Positions 8,474 through 17,575 of a stretch of DNA of 29,124 nucleotides are shown piece by piece; within the stretch, counting starts at the first letter, position 1; every line of letters begins with the position of its first letter. Source of the DNA: an uncultured Collinsella sp. (lineage in GTDB: Bacteria; Actinomycetota; Coriobacteriia; Coriobacteriales; Coriobacteriaceae). The notes beneath the pieces were generated by a model. That model saw nothing but the letters and a program-made list of their open reading frames with translations, did no database searches and was not told the origin of the DNA. The stretch spans positions 1 through 29,124 of the forward strand of contig URTD01000006.1 of assembly GCA_900550735.1 (NCBI GenBank), in the 5' to 3' direction. The translations under genes were made by a program, and so were the position numbers.

Positions 8474-9283
8474 ATGATCGGAACTCGTACTTCATCGTCA
8501 TACACCCCGCACGTCGACGTTGCCCCCGCCGACCGTCCGCTCATCCTCGTCGCGCCGCGTTGGGAAGAGGCAAAACCGTTTTTGAGCGAGACGCTCTCCC
8601 CCAACGAGGAAATCGCAAGTGTCTTTGTCGATGCCATCCTTGCCGCCGGTGGCCTGCCGCTGCAGATGTCTATTACCGAAGACGTCGATGTTATCCGTCA
8701 TTACGTGGAAATCGCTGACGGTATCGCTATTCCCGGCGGCCCGGACGTCAACCCCAAACGCTGGGGCGACGAGCGTCCTTACGACCCCACGCTGTGCTGC
8801 GAGATTCGCGACCGTTTTGAGTTTAAGCTGGTTAACGAGGTGCTTCGCGCCAAGAAGCCGCTCTTTACCACCTGCCGAGGCACACAGCTGCTCAATGTCG
8901 CCACCGGCGGCACCCTGTGCATGGACGTGCCGAGCCTGGGTGCGCGCGAGGGCCGCACGCAGTGGCGCCATACCCACGTGCTCAACGATCCCGTGCACCC
9001 CGTCGAGGTCGTGCCGGGCTCGCTGCTGGAGCGCGCGGTTGGCGGGCACAGGCTGATCCAGACCAACTCGGCACATCACTGCTGCGTCGACCGTCTGGGT
9101 AAAAGCACGCGCTTGGTCGCCAAGGCAACCGACGGCGTTCCCGAGTGCATCGAGGTCGAAGGCCAGCCATTCTGCCTGGGCGTGCAATGGCATCCTGAGT
9201 ACACGTGGAAGACGCTCGAGACCGACTTTAACCTGTGGAAGTCGTTTGTCGAGGCGGCGGCAAAGGTCAAGCAGGCCCGTTAG
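8474..9283 (+). CDS. Class I glutamine amidotransferase-like hydrolase (gamma-glutamyl-GABA hydrolase / PuuD-like)
   Basis: A 269-residue protein of peptidase family C26. The catalytic triad is visible: nucleophile Cys134 in FTTCRGTQLLNVATGG, His240 and Glu242 in QWHPEY. GIAIPGGPDVNP at 83-94 is the usual oxyanion-side loop. Such enzymes release glutamate from gamma-glutamyl amides, for example in putrescine degradation. Its place directly after a polar amino-acid importer suggests processing of an imported gamma-glutamyl compound, but that is inference. The ATG at 8474 was chosen over a GTG at 8399 because conserved sequence begins only after it; the ribosome site is weak. Confidence 0.85.
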   Translation: MIGTRTSSSYTPHVDVAPADRPLILVAPRWEEAKPFLSETLSPNEEIASVFVDAILAAGGLPLQMSITEDVDVIRHYVEIADGIAIPGGPDVNPKRWGDERPYDPTLCCEIRDRFEFKLVNEVLRAKKPLFTTCRGTQLLNVATGGTLCMDVPSLGAREGRTQWRHTHVLNDPVHPVEVVPGSLLERAVGGHRLIQTNSAHHCCVDRLGKSTRLVAKATDGVPECIEVEGQPFCLGVQWHPEYTWKTLETDFNLWKSFVEAAAKVKQAR

Positions 9284-9302
9284 TTCACGGACAGCACAAC
9301 AC

Positions 9303-9350
9303 AAAAGGGGCGCCCCGCCGGCCACATGGTCCGACAGGGCGCCCTTTTAC
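9303..9350. terminator. Bidirectional terminator between convergent genes
   Basis: AAAAGGGGCGCCC pairs with GGGCGCCCTTTT with a T-run on both strands, placed between the plus-strand hydrolase and the minus-strand HPt gene. Confidence 0.85.
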
Positions 9351-9389
9351 CTATATGTGGCCGGCACGCAGCCCAAGGCCCGCAAGCTC

Positions 9390-9746
9390 TTATTCGGCCG
9401 CCTCGCGCAGGGCCGACATCGTTGCCGCATATTGCTGCTGCAACGCATGCATTCCCTCGCGAGCGCCGTCAACGGCATCGGCGCCGCGCAGCGCCTCGGT
9501 CACCACGACCGCCGGCTCGTACAGATTATCGAATCCCAGGTTCTGGCTCACGCCCTTGAGCGTGTGCGCTGCCATAAACGCACCTTCGGCGTCTCCTGCC
9601 GCCATGGCGGCCTCCAGCTTGTCCATGCTCTCGTCATCCAAAAACTTGAGGGCAAAGCGGCTAAGCATTTCCTCGCCCATCAGCCGAGCGCACGCGTCAT
9701 CATAATTGGCGCCAATCTTCTCATACGCCTCACGCATGGAAATCAT
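9390..9746 (-). CDS. HPt (histidine phosphotransfer) domain protein
   Basis: A 118-residue all-helical single-domain protein. The motif AAHTLKGVSQNLGF at 59-72 carries the phosphorylatable His61 with the usual following Lys64-Gly65. HPt proteins shuttle phosphoryl groups between receiver domains. It lies 23 bp downstream of, and on the same strand as, the GGDEF-REC-HD-GYP gene, whose REC domain is its obvious partner. No hybrid histidine kinase is in the window, so the phosphate source is unknown. Confidence 0.85.
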   Translation of the reverse strand: MISMREAYEKIGANYDDACARLMGEEMLSRFALKFLDDESMDKLEAAMAAGDAEGAFMAAHTLKGVSQNLGFDNLYEPAVVVTEALRGADAVDGAREGMHALQQQYAATMSALREAAE

Positions 9747-9769
9747 GGATTAAAACTCCTTTGGTCAAA

Positions 9770-11649
9770 CTAAATCGTGGGAAACGCGACAACGTCGGCG
9801 GGGCGTGCCAACGTCTCGGCAATACGGTCTTGCACCTCGAGCAGGCAGTCGAGCAACAGCGGGTTAAAGGTGCCGCACTTACCGTCCAGGATCATCTTGA
9901 TCGCCTCCTCGTGCGGGATAGCGTCCTTGTACACGCGCACGCTCGTCAGGGCATCGTACACGTCAGCCACCGAAACCACCTGCGCGGCGATGGGGATATC
10001 GTCGCCCTTAAGGCCATCGGGATAACCCTTGCCGTTCCAGCGCTCGTGGTGCCAACGCGCAATCTGGTACGCATATTCCATAAGCGCATTGCCGGCGTGA
10101 TGGCTACCCAGCTCACGCAGCATGTCGGCGCCGATCGTGGTATGCGTCTTCATAATCTCGAACTCCTCGGGCGTAAGGCGTCCGGGCTTGTTGAGAATCG
10201 CATCGTCAATCGACATCTTGCCGATATCGTGCAGCGCCGAAGCCAGGGCGATCGTGGAGCGCTCCTCATTGTCGAGGGAGATCGTGCCGCTACGCTGGAC
10301 CAGACAGCCAAGCAGCAGCTCGGTCAGCTTCTCGATGTTCGTAACGTGCCTGCCGCTCTCGCCGTTACGAAGCTCCATGACGCCGGCCATGATGTCGATG
10401 AGCATGCGACTGTTCTTGACGCGCTCGTTGTACTGCTGGGACAGCAGGTTCGTCAGGCGGCGCTGTTTAGCGTATAGGCGGATGGTGTTGCTCACACGGC
10501 GGCGCACGACACGGGAGTCAAACGGGCGGTTGATATAGTCCGAGGCGCCCAGCTCGTACGCGCGCAGAACCACATCGTCGGATTCTTCGCTCGAAATCAT
10601 GATGACAGGCAGATCGTCAACAACCGATCGGCGCGACAGATCGGCCAGCACCTCAAAGCCGCTCACGCCCGGCATGACAATATCCAGCAGCACGAGCGAC
10701 AGCTCATCGCCATAGCGGTCGACCATGTCGAGCGCCGTATGACCGTTGGCGGCCTCGAGGATGCAATACTCGTCTTGAGCATCTCGTTGAGAATGGCTCG
10801 GTTCATCTCGGAGTCATCGACAATAAGCACCAAAGGCTTTTCGCTTTGGAAGGCTTCGATGGAATCGGCATCGGTCACGACCGTACCGGCTTTTGCCTTA
10901 GCGCGGCTCAATAACTGGACAGCGCGGCCAACGCCCTCATCGACCGTCTCGCCATGAATACGAACGCCACCAACACATGCCGTCAGGCTCACGTACTCAT
11001 GGCCCGGAACAATCGTGGCATGAACGGCATCGGACACCTGATGCAGGCGACGGGTGAAGTCATCGGAAGGAATATTGGGCATGACGACCACAAACTTGTC
11101 GCAGCCATAGCGTACGAGCTCATCAGTCGAACGAATTCCGCTGCGTATGGCTGTCGCCACAGCACCGAGCGCAAGGTCGCCGGCATGACGGCCACACGTA
11201 TCGTTGAAGACCTTAAAATCATCAAGGTCGATCACCGCCACGCCAGCCTTCATGCGAGCGCTACGGAGCTTTTCTTCGTAATATCGGCGATTGCGCACGC
11301 TCGTCAGCACATCGGTGTAGACAAGGTCCTCTTCTGCAGCCTCTTGTTCATCGATCGGACGCACCATCAGCAAGACGCGAGGCTCGCCCTCGACCTTTAG
11401 AGGGCGTAGGCGAGCGCGGTACTCAACACCATCGTTGAGCAGTTGCTCCGACACCTCATCGGAGTCTGCCAAAGCCTCAAGACTCGACTGACGCAGACAA
11501 GGGCAGCGATCGCCGGCGAGCAGGCAGTTAGGCTCGCTCTTAATCTGATCGGCCGACAGCAAACGTACCACGGGGTAGGTCTTCGCGACGCGGGCGACCT
11601 CAGCGGCAGCCTCCTCGTCGGTTAGATTGACCTCGTGATTATTGAGCAT
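9770..11649 (-). pseudogene. GGDEF-REC-HD-GYP signalling protein, interrupted by a one-base frameshift
   Basis: Read through the frameshift, this is about 626 residues: an N-terminal region (1-110), a GGDEF domain (~115-265), a receiver domain (~272-395) and an HD-GYP domain (~430-615). The GGDEF site is degenerate: RYGCDKF replaces RYGGDEF, so cyclase activity is unlikely. The receiver has VDDSEMNR and the phospho-acceptor in LLDIVMPG, but the conserved Lys is Arg (NRPFD). The HD-GYP domain keeps HDIGK and HHERWNGKGYPDGL, so c-di-GMP hydrolysis would be expected. The first frame runs from 11649 to the codon ending LKT (10771-10773); the second resumes with GAG at 10769-10771. A missing G, with ACGGAG reduced to ACGAG, explains it. 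It could be true decay or a sequencing error; all domains are otherwise intact. Confidence 0.85.
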
Positions 11650-11860
11650 ATGGGGCCCTTTCTATCGTTATGCACGGCAACGATGCATATCAATTGGTAC
11701 AAGGGTAACATCTAACAGCTGAAGGCAAACGCGCGATTATCGTTACATTTTTATGACCTGGCAAGCGGCGGTAATGGAGCCGCGGGCGCGCGGTTATGGA
11801 CGCATTCGTCAACAATGACGAAACGCTAACAACCCCTCTCCCCGCAGGTCATCGAGCGTG

Positions 11861-12658
11861 CTAACGCTCCAAGACATCGCGAACGGCATTTGCCGCCGTA
11901 ACGGGGCGATCGCGCAGACCGTTATGCGCGCCCGGAATCGTCACAAGGGGGCAATCGAGATATTCGGCAGCCACCCTCGTGCCCGCCTCGCGGGGCGTGC
12001 CAACCGAGAGCTCGCCCAAGAACACGGCCGACACCGCCTTTGACGCGCGGGCGCGCTCCCAGTCGGGAGCATATGTCATATTTGTTCCGTATTCATTGGC
12101 CATGAAGCAACGACCATTGCGCAGGGCATGTTTGACTTCCGCTTCGGTCGTCCCGGGAGCCTCGGGGTCCAAGTCGCCGAGGGCTCCCAAGAAAAGCCGG
12201 AGCGCCCTTGAAACCTTTCCAGCCGCAATCATATCGAGCAAAACCGGAGCTGCGCCCATGCCGACGCCTTCGGCCGACACAGCCGGCTCATGCAGAATCG
12301 CACGGGCGACGAGATGGGGTTCGGTGCGAAGAAGCTCCAGCGCCACCAACGTACCGGCGCTATGCGCAAGCACATTTGCCGGAGCGCCAACGTGTTCGAT
12401 CACGGCTTGCAGGTCGGCGGCCTGAGCGGCAAGATCATAGCTGCCGTCTGCCGCATCGCTGCTGCCACCGCAGCCGCGGCGGTCGTAGGCAATTACGCGG
12501 TAGTTGCGGCTGAGCTCACAAGCGATGCCGTCGAAAAATGTGCCGTCGACACAAGCACCGTGCACGCACACCAAGGCAGGAGCATCAGGCGACACATCCG
12601 GGCCGGCATATTCGCGACAGGCAATCGTGGTGCCCGCATTCTCGACCGTAAAATCCAT
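11861..12658 (-). CDS. Alpha/beta-hydrolase fold protein
   Basis: A 265-residue cytoplasmic hydrolase. The oxyanion motif VCVHGACVDGTFF is at 31-42, YDRRGCGGSS at 58-67 and the nucleophile elbow AHSAGT at 98-103 with Ser100; the probable catalytic His245 lies in PGAHNGL near the C-terminus. The acid residue is not certain. The substrate is not predictable: the family includes esterases, lactonases and C-C hydrolases. It is a stand-alone gene with a GGGG ribosome site upstream, divergent from the radical SAM gene. Confidence 0.8.
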   Translation of the reverse strand: MDFTVENAGTTIACREYAGPDVSPDAPALVCVHGACVDGTFFDGIACELSRNYRVIAYDRRGCGGSSDAADGSYDLAAQAADLQAVIEHVGAPANVLAHSAGTLVALELLRTEPHLVARAILHEPAVSAEGVGMGAAPVLLDMIAAGKVSRALRLFLGALGDLDPEAPGTTEAEVKHALRNGRCFMANEYGTNMTYAPDWERARASKAVSAVFLGELSVGTPREAGTRVAAEYLDCPLVTIPGAHNGLRDRPVTAANAVRDVLER

Positions 12659-12883
12659 GTTGTGCCCCCATCATCAACGCCCATCCAGTTGCACGTCAGT
12701 GCGGTTGGATGGACCCGCATTGCCTTACGCCTTGTTAACAGATTAACTGTACCCGACCCGAGGCTTTTCATGGCACGGCATAATGAGCGACGTGAAAAAA
12801 CGAAACTTGTAAAGCAAGAGCCCGCACCTTGCTTTGGAGCCGATGCTATGCTTAGGCACAATTGTCTTGAGGAGCATATGCCT

Positions 12884-13660
12884 ATGTCTACGTTTTTGAA
12901 TGCCAGCCCCATCTTTGGGCCCGTTCGCAGCCGTCGCCTTGGTCTCTCGCTCGGCGTCAACATGATGCCGGCCAGCGGCAAAATCTGCACGTTCGACTGC
13001 ATTTACTGCGAAAACGGCCTCAACGCCGAGCGCCCCTGTCATGAGCCGTACAACACAGCTGCCGTGGTACTCGACGCGCTCGAGGCAAAGCTGCGCGAGA
13101 TGGCAGCCGAGGGCGAGCTCCCCGATGTGATCACCTTCGCAGGCAACGGCGAGCCCACTGCCGCACCGGAGTTTCCGCAGGCCATCGCCGGCGCCGTCGC
13201 GTTGCGCGACGAGCTTGCCCCAAACTCCAAAATCGCCGTGCTCTCCAACGGTACGCGCGCTGACTGCCTCGAGGTGCACGACGCGCTCATGATGGTCGAC
13301 GACAACATCCTCAAGCTCGATACCGTCGACCCGGCGTTTATCCAGCTGCTCGACCAGCCCGTTGGCCCCTACGGCGTCGAGCACCAGATCGAGACGTTCG
13401 CAAGCTTTGACGGTCACGTTATTATCCAGACGATCTATTTGACCGGCGAGTATCAGGGCAAGCTCATCGACAACACCGGCGAGGAGTACGTCGGCCCCTG
13501 GCTCGCGGCGCTTGAGCGCATTCGCCCACAAGAAGCAACCATCTACACGGTGGCGCGCGAGACACCGATCGCCGGCCTTGCCAAAGCGGCGCCTGAGGTG
13601 CTCGACGCCATTGCCGCGCGCGTCCAAGCCCTCGGCATTCCCTGCCAGGTGAGCTACTAG
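12884..13660 (+). CDS. Radical SAM protein (COG0731-type Fe-S oxidoreductase)
   Basis: A 258-residue radical SAM enzyme. The [4Fe-4S] cluster motif CX3CX2C is Cys35, Cys39 and Cys42 in KICTFDCIYCENG. It is preceded by IFGPVRSRRLGLSLGVN, a hallmark of the COG0731 group, and followed by TFAGNGEPTAAPEF, which supplies the SAM-binding GNGEPT segment. The family is related to TYW1 but lacks the flavodoxin domain, and its substrate is generally unknown. The start at 12884 has GAGGAG nine bases upstream; an ATG at 12878 is only three bases from it and less likely. The frame stays open far upstream without family sequence. Confidence 0.85.
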   Translation: MSTFLNASPIFGPVRSRRLGLSLGVNMMPASGKICTFDCIYCENGLNAERPCHEPYNTAAVVLDALEAKLREMAAEGELPDVITFAGNGEPTAAPEFPQAIAGAVALRDELAPNSKIAVLSNGTRADCLEVHDALMMVDDNILKLDTVDPAFIQLLDQPVGPYGVEHQIETFASFDGHVIIQTIYLTGEYQGKLIDNTGEEYVGPWLAALERIRPQEATIYTVARETPIAGLAKAAPEVLDAIAARVQALGIPCQVSY

Positions 13661-13701
13661 CAAAACCACGCAGCAGCTAGTGTCCGCCATCCCACTCCAT
13701 C

Positions 13702-13768
13702 AGTTGCGGTGATATAGTTCCTATTTATGCTGTTAAACCGCTTAAATCGGAACTATATCACCGCAACT
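13702..13768. repeat. Palindromic repeat, AGTTGCGGTGATATAG family, copy 1
   Basis: The arm agttgcggtgatatagttcc (13702-13721) is perfectly inverted at 13749-13768 around a 27-nt centre. Copies at 21220 and 22444 share the terminal motif. It sits directly upstream of the methionine aminopeptidase gene and its right end reaches the expected -35 region. Confidence 0.9.
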
Positions 13769-13820
13769 TTTATGGACGCGTGGGTGGGCTATACTAGCTG
13801 CGGATGAAAGGAAGTTAGCC

Positions 13821-14708
13821 ATGTATGACAAAGGACCCGTGCCCGGCCGCAACGACGCTTGCTGGTGTGGTAGCGGCAAAAAATATAAGAAATGCCATAG
13901 CGCCTTCGATGAGCGCCTCGAGCGCCTGTGGGAAGAGGGCTGGGAGGTTCTGCCCCGCACGCTCTACAAGACGCCCGCCGATATCGAGGGCATCAAGCGC
14001 TCGGCAGCCATCAACGTGGGCGTGCTTGATTATGTGGGCGAACACATCGCCGCGGGCATGACCACCAACCAGATCGACCAGATGATCTACGACTACACCG
14101 TCGAGCACGGTGGCACGCCGGCCGACCTCAACTACGAGGGCTACCCCAAGAGCGTGTGCACCTCGATCAACGACGTCGTCTGCCACGGTATCCCCTGCGA
14201 TGCGGATGTGCTGCACGAGGGCGACATCATCAACGTCGACTGCTCCACGATCCTGGACGGTTACTTTAGTGATTCGAGCCGTATGTTCTGCATCGGCGAG
14301 GTCTCGGCCGAGCGCCAGCGCCTGGTCGACGTCACCCGCGCCAGCGTGGAGGCGGGTCTGGCGGCCGTCAAGCCATGGCTACCGCTGTCCGTGATGGCCG
14401 AGGCCGTGCAAAAGACGGTCGAGGACGCCGGCTTTAGCGTGGTGCGCGAGTACGGCGGACACGGTATCGGTAAGGAGTTCCACGAGGACCCGTTTGTGGG
14501 CTTTACCACCGAGGCGCCCGATGTGGACACCATCATGGCTCCGGGCATGGTCTTTACCATCGAGCCCATGGTCAATGCCGGAGCGCCCGACATCAAGATC
14601 AGCAAGGGCGACGGCTGGTGTGTGCGCACCAAGGACGGTAGCGATTCGGCCCAGTGCGAGGTACAGCTCGTGGTGACCGAGGACGGCTACGAGCTGCTGA
14701 GCTGGTAG
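13821..14708 (+). CDS. map: Type I methionine aminopeptidase with N-terminal SEC-C zinc motif
   Basis: A 295-residue enzyme that removes the initiator methionine from nascent proteins. An N-terminal SEC-C motif (Cys14, Cys16, Cys25, His26 in CWCGSGKKYKKCH) precedes the catalytic domain. All five metal ligands are present: Asp140, Asp151, His214, Glu248 and Glu280. His122 in NDVVCHGIP is the usual substrate-side histidine. SEC-C-bearing MetAPs occur in many Gram-positive bacteria, where the motif may help ribosome association. The start follows GAAAGGAAG; a TATACT hexamer at 13790-13795 is a candidate -10. A strong terminator follows. Confidence 0.96.
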   Translation: MYDKGPVPGRNDACWCGSGKKYKKCHSAFDERLERLWEEGWEVLPRTLYKTPADIEGIKRSAAINVGVLDYVGEHIAAGMTTNQIDQMIYDYTVEHGGTPADLNYEGYPKSVCTSINDVVCHGIPCDADVLHEGDIINVDCSTILDGYFSDSSRMFCIGEVSAERQRLVDVTRASVEAGLAAVKPWLPLSVMAEAVQKTVEDAGFSVVREYGGHGIGKEFHEDPFVGFTTEAPDVDTIMAPGMVFTIEPMVNAGAPDIKISKGDGWCVRTKDGSDSAQCEVQLVVTEDGYELLSW

Positions 14709-14717
14709 CCGTGGATG

Positions 14718-14768
14718 CGCCGGGCTTCGCGATGGATATGTTAACCATCGCAAAGCCCGGCGTTTTTA
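14718..14768 (+). terminator. Strong rho-independent terminator after map
   Basis: CGCCGGGCTTCGCGATGG (14718-14735) pairs with CCATCGCAAAGCCCGGCG (14745-14762), followed by TTTTTATA. One mismatch in 18 bp. Confidence 0.92.
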
Positions 14769-14782
14769 TAGCGTTTTGCCTG

Positions 14783-14822
14783 ATAAAACCTGCCAAAATA
14801 AACCTGCCCCTTTTGGTAGGTC
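14783..14822 (+). repeat. REP-like repeat, copy 2
   Basis: ATAAAACCTGCC, then AAAATAAACCTGCCCCTTTT, then GGTAGGT. The ends can pair (ACCTGCC with GGTAGGT). It lies between the map terminator and the ribosome site of the dehydrogenase gene. Confidence 0.8.
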
Positions 14823-14840
14823 GAGCGGAGAGGACTGCTT

Positions 14841-15776
14841 GTGAACATCCTGGTTTTGCTGCCCGTCAACGACCGTCATCGTGCAATTCTTGAGTCGAGC
14901 GCTCCGGGCGAGGACTTTATCTACACGAGCGCCGACGCCGCCACGCGCGAGCAGGTCGCCGATGCTGACGTGATCTTGGGCAACATCGACCCTGACATGC
15001 TCACGGCATGCGAACATCTCCAGCTGTTGCAATTGCAGACCGCTGGCTATGACGATTACTTGGCCGCCGGCACCGTGCCAGCCGACGCTAAGCTTTCCTG
15101 CTCGGTGGGCGCCTACGGCCAGGCTGTGAGCGAGCACATGTTTGCCATGGTCCTTTCCATGATGAAGCGCCTGCCCGGCTATCACGACTTGCAGCGCGAG
15201 CATCGCTGGGAGGATTTGGGGCCGGTCACCTCGCTCAAAAGCGCCAATGTGCTGGTGCTGGGCGCGGGCGATATCGGCGGCCACTTCGCCACGCTCTGCC
15301 GCGGCATGGGCGCGCACGTCCGCGGCATCAAGCGCCATCCGCTCGTCTACCCCATTGTGTTTGAGGACATGGACGGCATGGACGCCCTATCCGAGCGCCT
15401 GGCCGAGGCTGACATCGTCGCATCCTTTATGCCCAGCACACCCGAGACCCGCGGCCTGGCGAACGCCGAGTTCTTCGCCGCGATGAAACCGGGCGCCTTC
15501 TTTGCCAACGGCGGCCGCGGCGATCTTGTGGTCGCCGACGACTTGGTTGCCGCCTTGGAGTCGGGACATCTCGCCGGCGCCGCGGTCGACGTCACCGACC
15601 CCGAGCCGCTGCCTGAGACAAGCCCGCTGTGGGATGCGCCCAACATGCTCATCACGCCGCACGTCTCCGGCTGGTTCCACCTGGCAGCCACGCTCAATAA
15701 TGTGGTCGACATTGCTGCAGAGAATCTACGTCACCTGCAAGCCGGCGAGACCCTGCGCTGTTGGATCGAACATTAG
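14841..15776 (+). CDS. D-2-hydroxyacid dehydrogenase family protein
   Basis: A 311-residue oxidoreductase of the D-isomer-specific 2-hydroxyacid dehydrogenase family, which interconverts 2-keto and 2-hydroxy acids. The Rossmann motif VLGAGDIG is at 139-146; the catalytic residues are Arg226 (NGGRGD), Glu255 (DPEPLP) and His274 (TPHVSG). After the second beta strand the sequence reads GIKRHP instead of an acidic residue, which favours NADPH over NADH, as in GhrA-like reductases. The start is a GTG after GGAGAGGA. A glyoxylate/hydroxypyruvate reductase role is plausible but the substrate is not determined. Confidence 0.88.
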   Translation: MNILVLLPVNDRHRAILESSAPGEDFIYTSADAATREQVADADVILGNIDPDMLTACEHLQLLQLQTAGYDDYLAAGTVPADAKLSCSVGAYGQAVSEHMFAMVLSMMKRLPGYHDLQREHRWEDLGPVTSLKSANVLVLGAGDIGGHFATLCRGMGAHVRGIKRHPLVYPIVFEDMDGMDALSERLAEADIVASFMPSTPETRGLANAEFFAAMKPGAFFANGGRGDLVVADDLVAALESGHLAGAAVDVTDPEPLPETSPLWDAPNMLITPHVSGWFHLAATLNNVVDIAAENLRHLQAGETLRCWIEH

Positions 15777-15846
15777 GGTTCCGCCGTTCTAACGAACGGC
15801 GGACCGGTCGACGCTACGCGCCGCCCAGAGCGACAATTTGCCATTC

Positions 15847-15888
15847 AAAAGGCAAGGCATGACCAGAAGGTCTATGCCTTGCCTTTTT
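15847..15888. terminator. Bidirectional terminator
   Basis: AAAAGGCAAGGCAT pairs perfectly with ATGCCTTGCCTTTT, with T-runs on both strands, between the convergent dehydrogenase and M18 peptidase genes. Confidence 0.9.
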
Positions 15889-15988
15889 CATGCCAACTTG
15901 TTCGCTCTGGACATCGCTCGCTGACGCTTGCTCAACCTGCGGTGTCATAACAATTCTGTCCAGCTGTTGGCTTTGCGGCATTTGCCCA

Positions 15989-16030
15989 GATAAAACCTGC
16001 ATAATAAACCTGTCCCTTTTAGCAGGTTTT
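15989..16030 (+). repeat. REP-like repeat, copy 3, overlapping the stop codon of the M18 peptidase gene
   Basis: TAAAACCTGC (15991-16000) and GCAGGTTTTA (16022-16031) form a perfect 10-bp inverted repeat around a centre containing AAACCTGTCCC. The last two bases of the right arm belong to the stop codon of the minus-strand peptidase gene. Confidence 0.85.
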
Positions 16031-17414
16031 AGAGCTCCACGCTTTCGGCGCCGTTGATGGTTAGGCTTCGCTCGTAGAAAGCCGTGAGGGCGCGAATGGC
16101 GTACATCACGTCGCGTACGCCGCCGGTCTCGTAGCTTGAGTGCATGGCCAGCTGCGGCAGGCCCACGTCCACGGCATGCATGCTCGCCTGCATGTTCGAC
16201 AGGTTGCCGAGCGTGGAGCCACCCGCCATATCGCTCTTGTTGGCGAAGGCCTGCGTGGGCACGTCGGCGTCATCGCAAATAGCCTGGAACACTGCGCGGC
16301 TAAAGGCATCGGTGCAGTAATGCTGGTTGGCGGCTTCCTTGATGACGATGCCGCCGTTAAGCACGACCTGGTTGCGGGCATCGCACTTCTCGGCGTGGTT
16401 GGGGTGCACGGCATGCGCGTTATCGCAGCTCACAAGCATCGAGGCGGCAAGTGCGCGATGGTACGACTCGTCGTCAAAGCCCAGCGATCCGTTGATGCGA
16501 CGCAGTGTGTCGGCCAAGAAGGTCGACATGGCGCCTTGCTTGGTCTCGGAGCCAACCTCCTCGTTATCAAAGCAGCAGAAGACCGAGACGTCATGCGCAT
16601 TCTCGGCACCCAAAAATGCCTGCAGCGAGGTGTAGGCACAGGCCAGGTCGTCGAGCTTGGGCGTCGAGATAAACTCGTCAGCCCAGCCCCAAATGCGCGC
16701 ATCCTGACGATTGACCAGGAACAGGTCGCGACCCAGGATCTGCTCGGGCTCAACGTCCAGCTCGTCGGCGATCAGAGCATCAAAATCGCCCTGCTTAAGC
16801 TCGCCGGCGCTGATGAGCGGGCACAGGTCGACGGCTCGGTTGGGCGCAAAGCCCTCGTTAACGCCGCGGTTCATGTGGATAGCAAGGCTAGGGATAATAG
16901 CGACCTCGCGCTCGGTGGCAAGCAGGCGGCTCTCAATACGGTCGCCTTCGCGCACCAGTACGCGGCCCGCGAGCGCCAGCGGGCGGTCGAACCAGGTGTA
17001 GTCGATCATGCCGCCGTATGCCTCGGTGTTCAGGCGCAGCGTCTCGCCCGCGCCGTCGAGCTCGGGCACGGCCTTAACCTTAAACGTCGGCGAGTCGCTG
17101 TGCGACGCCGTCAGCTGAAAATGGTAGTCGCCGGCAACGCCGTCCTCGCCCCACGTCGCGGCCAGGTCCTCGCCCACCTTAAAGGCAACAACGCTCGAGG
17201 TGTTGCGCTGCGTGTAATAACGCCCGCCCGGCTCGATGTCCCACGCCGCATTCTCGGGCAGGTAGGTAAAGCCCGCCTCGTCGAGCTCGGCCATAATGGT
17301 CGCCGCCGTATGGAACATGCTGGGGCATGCCTCGATAAAGTCGATAAGGTCGTTGGCGGCCTCGATATCATCGGCCGTCACATGCGCGCGCTCGGGCGTT
17401 TCCTGATCCGTCAT
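16029..17414 (-). CDS. apeB: M18 family aminopeptidase (aspartyl aminopeptidase type)
   Basis: A 461-residue metallopeptidase that removes N-terminal, preferably acidic, residues from peptides in the cytoplasm. Zinc-site segments are visible in order: ASHSDSP with His105, STPKLDDL with Asp255, FDNEEVGSET with Glu285/Glu286, and SCDNAHAVHPN with Asp331; the last histidine is in LAMHSSYET. Length is normal for M18. The start at 17414 has AAAGGGGAGAG upstream; an open extension of 39 codons lacks family sequence. It is convergent with the dehydrogenase gene and divergent from the Ntn hydrolase gene. Confidence 0.93.
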   Translation of the reverse strand: MTDQETPERAHVTADDIEAANDLIDFIEACPSMFHTAATIMAELDEAGFTYLPENAAWDIEPGGRYYTQRNTSSVVAFKVGEDLAATWGEDGVAGDYHFQLTASHSDSPTFKVKAVPELDGAGETLRLNTEAYGGMIDYTWFDRPLALAGRVLVREGDRIESRLLATEREVAIIPSLAIHMNRGVNEGFAPNRAVDLCPLISAGELKQGDFDALIADELDVEPEQILGRDLFLVNRQDARIWGWADEFISTPKLDDLACAYTSLQAFLGAENAHDVSVFCCFDNEEVGSETKQGAMSTFLADTLRRINGSLGFDDESYHRALAASMLVSCDNAHAVHPNHAEKCDARNQVVLNGGIVIKEAANQHYCTDAFSRAVFQAICDDADVPTQAFANKSDMAGGSTLGNLSNMQASMHAVDVGLPQLAMHSSYETGGVRDVMYAIRALTAFYERSLTINGAESVEL

Positions 17415-17575
17415 GCTCTCCCCTTTCGCTGGGTTGATGGTCCCTTCCAGCATACCCCGCCGCGCCAGCGCCGCACTCTTCATTCCGTGTTTAATCCCGC
17501 GCCGCTCGCCAAGTTGAGCCATCATGCCCACGCTCCTTTTGCGACAATTACGCTAACAGGACGAGAGGAGCCGTC

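Noticed and set aside
11802..11827. Inverted repeat GCATTCGTCA / TGACGAAACGC between the GGDEF and hydrolase genes
   Set aside because: Short stem with mismatches, no T-run and no link to a promoter that I could define.
12290..12883. Upstream extension of the radical SAM reading frame by about 198 codons
   Set aside because: It overlaps the alpha/beta-hydrolase gene on the other strand and has no family sequence; the ATG at 12884 has a proper ribosome site.
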